A stretch of 7,105 nucleotides of DNA from an uncultured Dokdonia sp. (GTDB lineage Bacteria > Bacteroidota > Bacteroidia > Flavobacteriales > Flavobacteriaceae). The notes beneath the pieces were generated by a model that saw only the letters and a program-made list of their open reading frames with translations, was not told the origin of the DNA and ran no database searches. Numbering within the stretch: the stretch's first letter is position 1; each line of letters begins with the position of its first letter. The translations under genes and the position numbers were made by a program. The stretch is taken from positions 1 through 7,105 of the forward strand of contig CAKZKZ010000725.1 in NCBI GenBank assembly GCA_937124495.1. The letters run 5' to 3'. Positions 5,266-7,105 of the stretch are shown here, in pieces.

Positions 5266-5784
5266 TTAATTGTTACAATTTGCGAGAATAAATTGAAGGG
5301 TTGCATCTTCAAAACACTGCATATAACTTTTTTCTCCTTTAAAACCAACACTTTGTCCAATAAAACCAAGTTGGTTTTCATTTGTAGTGTAAGTTAATTG
5401 CATATCAACTATCGTTTTCGAAAATCCCATATTCCAAACAATTTTTTCAAGTTTGACTGAAACAAGAATTATTGAATCGGAAGGAAATTCTTGGTGTTCT
5501 GAATAGAAATAGTCGCCTTCATATTTTTTATTGATCTTGTTTATTGTATTAATAAACATTTCTTTATGATTACGCTTTTTTCCCTTGCCCAAATAATTAA
5601 AGTTTCCGGTTTTCTCAACTTTAAAGTAGTTGCTTTCCACATCCCAAACAAAGTAAATTTTCTTTGAACAATTTATTTGAGATGATAATTTTTTAATTTC
5701 TTTAGTTGTACTACAATTAGAGAAAATAAAGAAAGAACTGATAATCAGAATATTTTTAAACAAAGGGTTAAATTTAATTCCCAA
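5266..5784 (-). CDS. Small lipoprotein, family not recognised
   Basis: The product has up to 172 residues. It opens with a hydrophobic signal segment and a lipobox-like F21-S-N-C24, so it is probably a lipidated envelope protein. The mature part is mostly polar and rich in Lys and Asn, with short beta-prone stretches such as IILVSVKL (110-117) and TIVDMQLTYT (134-143). Cysteines are also found at residue 39 and near the C-terminus. I see no enzyme motif. There is no ATG for the signal peptide, because an in-frame TAA lies two codons before TTG 5784. The start is either that TTG or the TTG at 5763, which would give MFKNILIISSFF, a more typical lipoprotein opening. No neighbour shares its function. 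Confidence 0.75.
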   Translation of the reverse strand: MGIKFNPLFKNILIISSFFIFSNCSTTKEIKKLSSQINCSKKIYFVWDVESNYFKVEKTGNFNYLGKGKKRNHKEMFINTINKINKKYEGDYFYSEHQEFPSDSIILVSVKLEKIVWNMGFSKTIVDMQLTYTTNENQLGFIGQSVGFKGEKSYMQCFEDATLQFILANCNN

Positions 5785-5830
5785 TAATTACTTTATTAAT
5801 GTTAGTAAAAAACTTTACACAACTAATATA

Positions 5831-5848
5831 TAAAGTACATGTGCTTTA
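5831..5848. promoter_or_regulatory. Near-palindrome upstream of the small lipoprotein gene
   Basis: TAAAG-T-ACATGT-G-CTTTA is an 18-bp dyad with one mismatched pair, centred about 55 bp upstream of the TTG start at 5784. On the minus strand it lies between a possible -7 element (5878 to 5871) and the start codon. That position would suit an operator or a leader hairpin. AT-rich dyads are common in such spacers, so this is tentative. Confidence 0.3.
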
Positions 5849-5870
5849 TTTTATATATGTGTGTGTTCCT

Positions 5871-5878
5871 CAAATTTA
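5871..5878 (-). promoter_or_regulatory. Candidate Bacteroidota -7 promoter element
   Basis: Read on the minus strand, 5878 to 5871 is TAAATTTG, an exact match to the Bacteroidota -7 consensus TAnnTTTG. It is preceded by a long A/T run that could act as an UP-like element. No TTG at the -33 distance is visible, so the promoter is incomplete by consensus. It would transcribe the lipoprotein gene with a leader of about 85 nt. Confidence 0.3.
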
Positions 5879-5980
5879 GTATAATTTTTTTTTAAAAAAA
5901 GTGTGATTAATTATTAAACCTACCTTTTTCTTAGTACACTGCTTTACGAGTTTACACATTCCACCAGAAATTAGTCCAAT

Positions 5981-6016
5981 AAAAAAGCCAGGCAATGTAC
6001 ACGAGCCTGACTTTTA
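5981..6016 (-). terminator. Rho-independent terminator of leuB
   Basis: On the minus strand AAAAGTCAGGC (6015 to 6005) pairs with GCCTGGCTTTT (5993 to 5983) across an 11-nt loop. The stem has 11 pairs including one G-U, and a run of six T residues ends it. It begins 23 bp after the leuB stop codon. The reverse strand also ends in TTTT, so weak action in the other direction is possible. It separates the leucine biosynthesis unit from the accessory genes. Confidence 0.9.
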
Positions 6017-6038
6017 AATATAGGATGAGTTAGTTTAG

Positions 6039-7105
6039 TTATATAATCGTACTCTGTCCCACAAAAATATTTTCAAAATTACGGTTTGGATCTTCAGGAT
6101 TTTGAATGAAATCAGCTATAAAATCTCCTACTTTAGATGTGCCAAAAGAATTTTCAGGATTAATATCTTCGGTAGTGAAATTCAGCTCTAAAGATTTTCC
6201 AACTGCTTTCTCTACCAAGGCAGCTTCTTTATGTAAATCAAGATGACGTAATAACATCGCCGCACTTAAAATACTAGCAAGTGGGTTCGCAATATCTTTG
6301 CCTGTTGCTTGAGGAAAACTCCCATGAATCGGTTCAAATAACGCATTGTCTGTTCCTACAGATGCAGAAGCTAGTAAACCAATAGATCCACCAATCACAC
6401 TTGCTTCATCAGAGATAATATCACCAAATAAGTTTTCGGTTAAAATCACATCAAACTGCTTCGGATTTAAAATGAGTTGCATCGCTGCATTATCGACAAA
6501 CAGAAAATCAAGTTCGACATCTGGATACTCTTTCCCAATTTCAGTCACGGTTTTACGCCATAAACGAGACGTTTCTAATACATTTGCCTTATCGACAAGG
6601 GTGAGTTTACGCTTTCGCGAAAGCGCTTCCTTAAACGCCAAATGTGCAATACGACTAATCTCTGTTACCGAGTATGAGCAACCATCTGAGGCAACTTGTC
6701 CGTCATCACTTAAATGCTTCTCACCAAAATAAATCCCTCCAGTGAGTTCGCGATAAATAGAAATATCAGTCCCTTCAATACGATCTTTCTTCAGTGGCGA
6801 TCGATCAATTAATTGCTTATAGGCTTTTACAGGGCGGACATTACAGAATAACCCTAAGGTCTTACGTAAACGTAGCAATCCTTGCTCTGGGCGTACTTTG
6901 GCTTCAGGATCATTGTCATATTTAGGATGTCCAATCGCTCCAAAAAGAATCGCATCAGAAGCTTCACAGATCTCAATCGTTTCTTCTGGTAATGGATTTC
7001 CTGTAGCGTCAATTGCACACGCACCCATTAATCCTTGTGTGTATGTAAAATGATGATCAAAGGTATCTGCAATAGCATCAAGCGCCTTCTTGGCTTGGGC
7101 TGTCA
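6039..7105 (-). CDS. leuB: 3-isopropylmalate dehydrogenase LeuB, 5' end cut off
   Basis: LeuB oxidatively decarboxylates 3-isopropylmalate to the leucine precursor 2-ketoisocaproate with NAD in the cytoplasm. The frame is open to the window edge: the codons above ATG 7028 read TAQAKKALDAIADTF, which is normal LeuB sequence, so that ATG is internal and only a short N-terminus is missing. Visible motifs in order are VRPEQGLLRLRK and NVRP (substrate arginines), RELTGGIYFGEK, VDKANVLETSRLWR (catalytic lysine), the dehydrogenase signature NLFGDIISDEASVIGGSIGL with the metal-binding aspartates, and EPIHGSFPQATGKDIANP (NAD binding). The gene is visibly richer in G+C than the accessory genes to its left, as expected for a core gene. 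A strong terminator follows, so it is the last gene of its operon. Confidence 0.97.
   Translation of the reverse strand, partial: TAQAKKALDAIADTFDHHFTYTQGLMGACAIDATGNPLPEETIEICEASDAILFGAIGHPKYDNDPEAKVRPEQGLLRLRKTLGLFCNVRPVKAYKQLIDRSPLKKDRIEGTDISIYRELTGGIYFGEKHLSDDGQVASDGCSYSVTEISRIAHLAFKEALSRKRKLTLVDKANVLETSRLWRKTVTEIGKEYPDVELDFLFVDNAAMQLILNPKQFDVILTENLFGDIISDEASVIGGSIGLLASASVGTDNALFEPIHGSFPQATGKDIANPLASILSAAMLLRHLDLHKEAALVEKAVGKSLELNFTTEDINPENSFGTSKVGDFIADFIQNPEDPNRNFENIFVGQSTII
6610..6625. other. Perfect 16-bp palindrome inside leuB
   Basis: CGCTTTCGCGAAAGCG is a perfect palindrome within the leuB reading frame. It encodes the A-L-S-R-K-R stretch just before the VDKANVL catalytic-lysine motif. 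It is G+C-rich and would form a strong hairpin in RNA. Similar TTTCGCGAAA palindromes are, to my memory, frequent in some marine flavobacterial genomes, but I cannot count them here. Confidence 0.6.

Noticed and set aside
6346..6732. 128-residue plus-strand reading frame
   Set aside because: It lies wholly antisense to conserved leuB motifs and is a shadow of that gene.
6039..7028. leuB starting at ATG 7028
   Set aside because: The frame stays open to the window edge with normal LeuB sequence above that ATG, so the codon is internal and the gene is cut by the window.

Overview
The window looks like the accessory side of a chromosome from a marine-type Flavobacteriaceae (Bacteroidota). The DNA is AT-rich, there are no clear Shine-Dalgarno sequences, one TAnnTTTG-type promoter element is visible, the lipoprotein signal peptides are of the Bacteroidota style, and LeuB at the right end reads like flavobacterial LeuB. 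Every intact gene lies on the minus strand, so transcription runs right to left.

From right to left: leuB (3-isopropylmalate dehydrogenase, 5' end cut by the window edge) closes a leucine biosynthesis unit with a strong rho-independent terminator at about 5981-6016. Beyond it is an accessory strip of unrelated single genes. These are a small unrecognised lipoprotein that must start at TTG (5266-5784), a PhnB-like VOC-fold protein (3965-4390), an exported trypsin-fold serine protease (3030-3776), a beta-propeller lipoprotein related to the phytase-like/SdiA-regulated families (1858-2838), a 57-codon remnant of a GNAT acetyltransferase (1647-1820), and a 489-residue protein (159-1628). That last protein joins a RibD-type zinc deaminase domain to a GHKL ATP-binding module of the RecG-C/AlbA_2-associated (HATPase_c_4) type and a C-terminal winged helix. 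At the left edge its stop codon abuts a tandem array of 60-bp units, each built from three related 20-bp blocks.

The spaces between these genes are full of repeats. Three same-orientation copies (A, B, C) of an intergenic element lie at 2922-3012, 3806-3937 and 4746-4875. Each copy has two short palindromes that are also inverted copies of one another, like BIME/REP pairs or a MITE. The copies bracket the protease gene and then the VOC gene. The 737-bp gap at 4529-5265 also holds the first 31 codons of an IS1182-type transposase on the plus strand, a dense cluster of hairpins, a 15-bp inverted-repeat pair enclosing about 245 bp, and a second copy of a hairpin motif found near the IS remnant. 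Together with the beheaded GNAT gene, this indicates repeated insertion and deletion beside a conserved operon.

The best candidate for an undescribed system is the deaminase-GHKL-winged helix fusion. Its zinc-site and ATP-binding residues are intact, it is a single-gene module, and it appears to have landed inside a GNAT gene. A role in defence or in nucleotide-linked regulation is inference. No other conserved pathway connects the genes of the strip.
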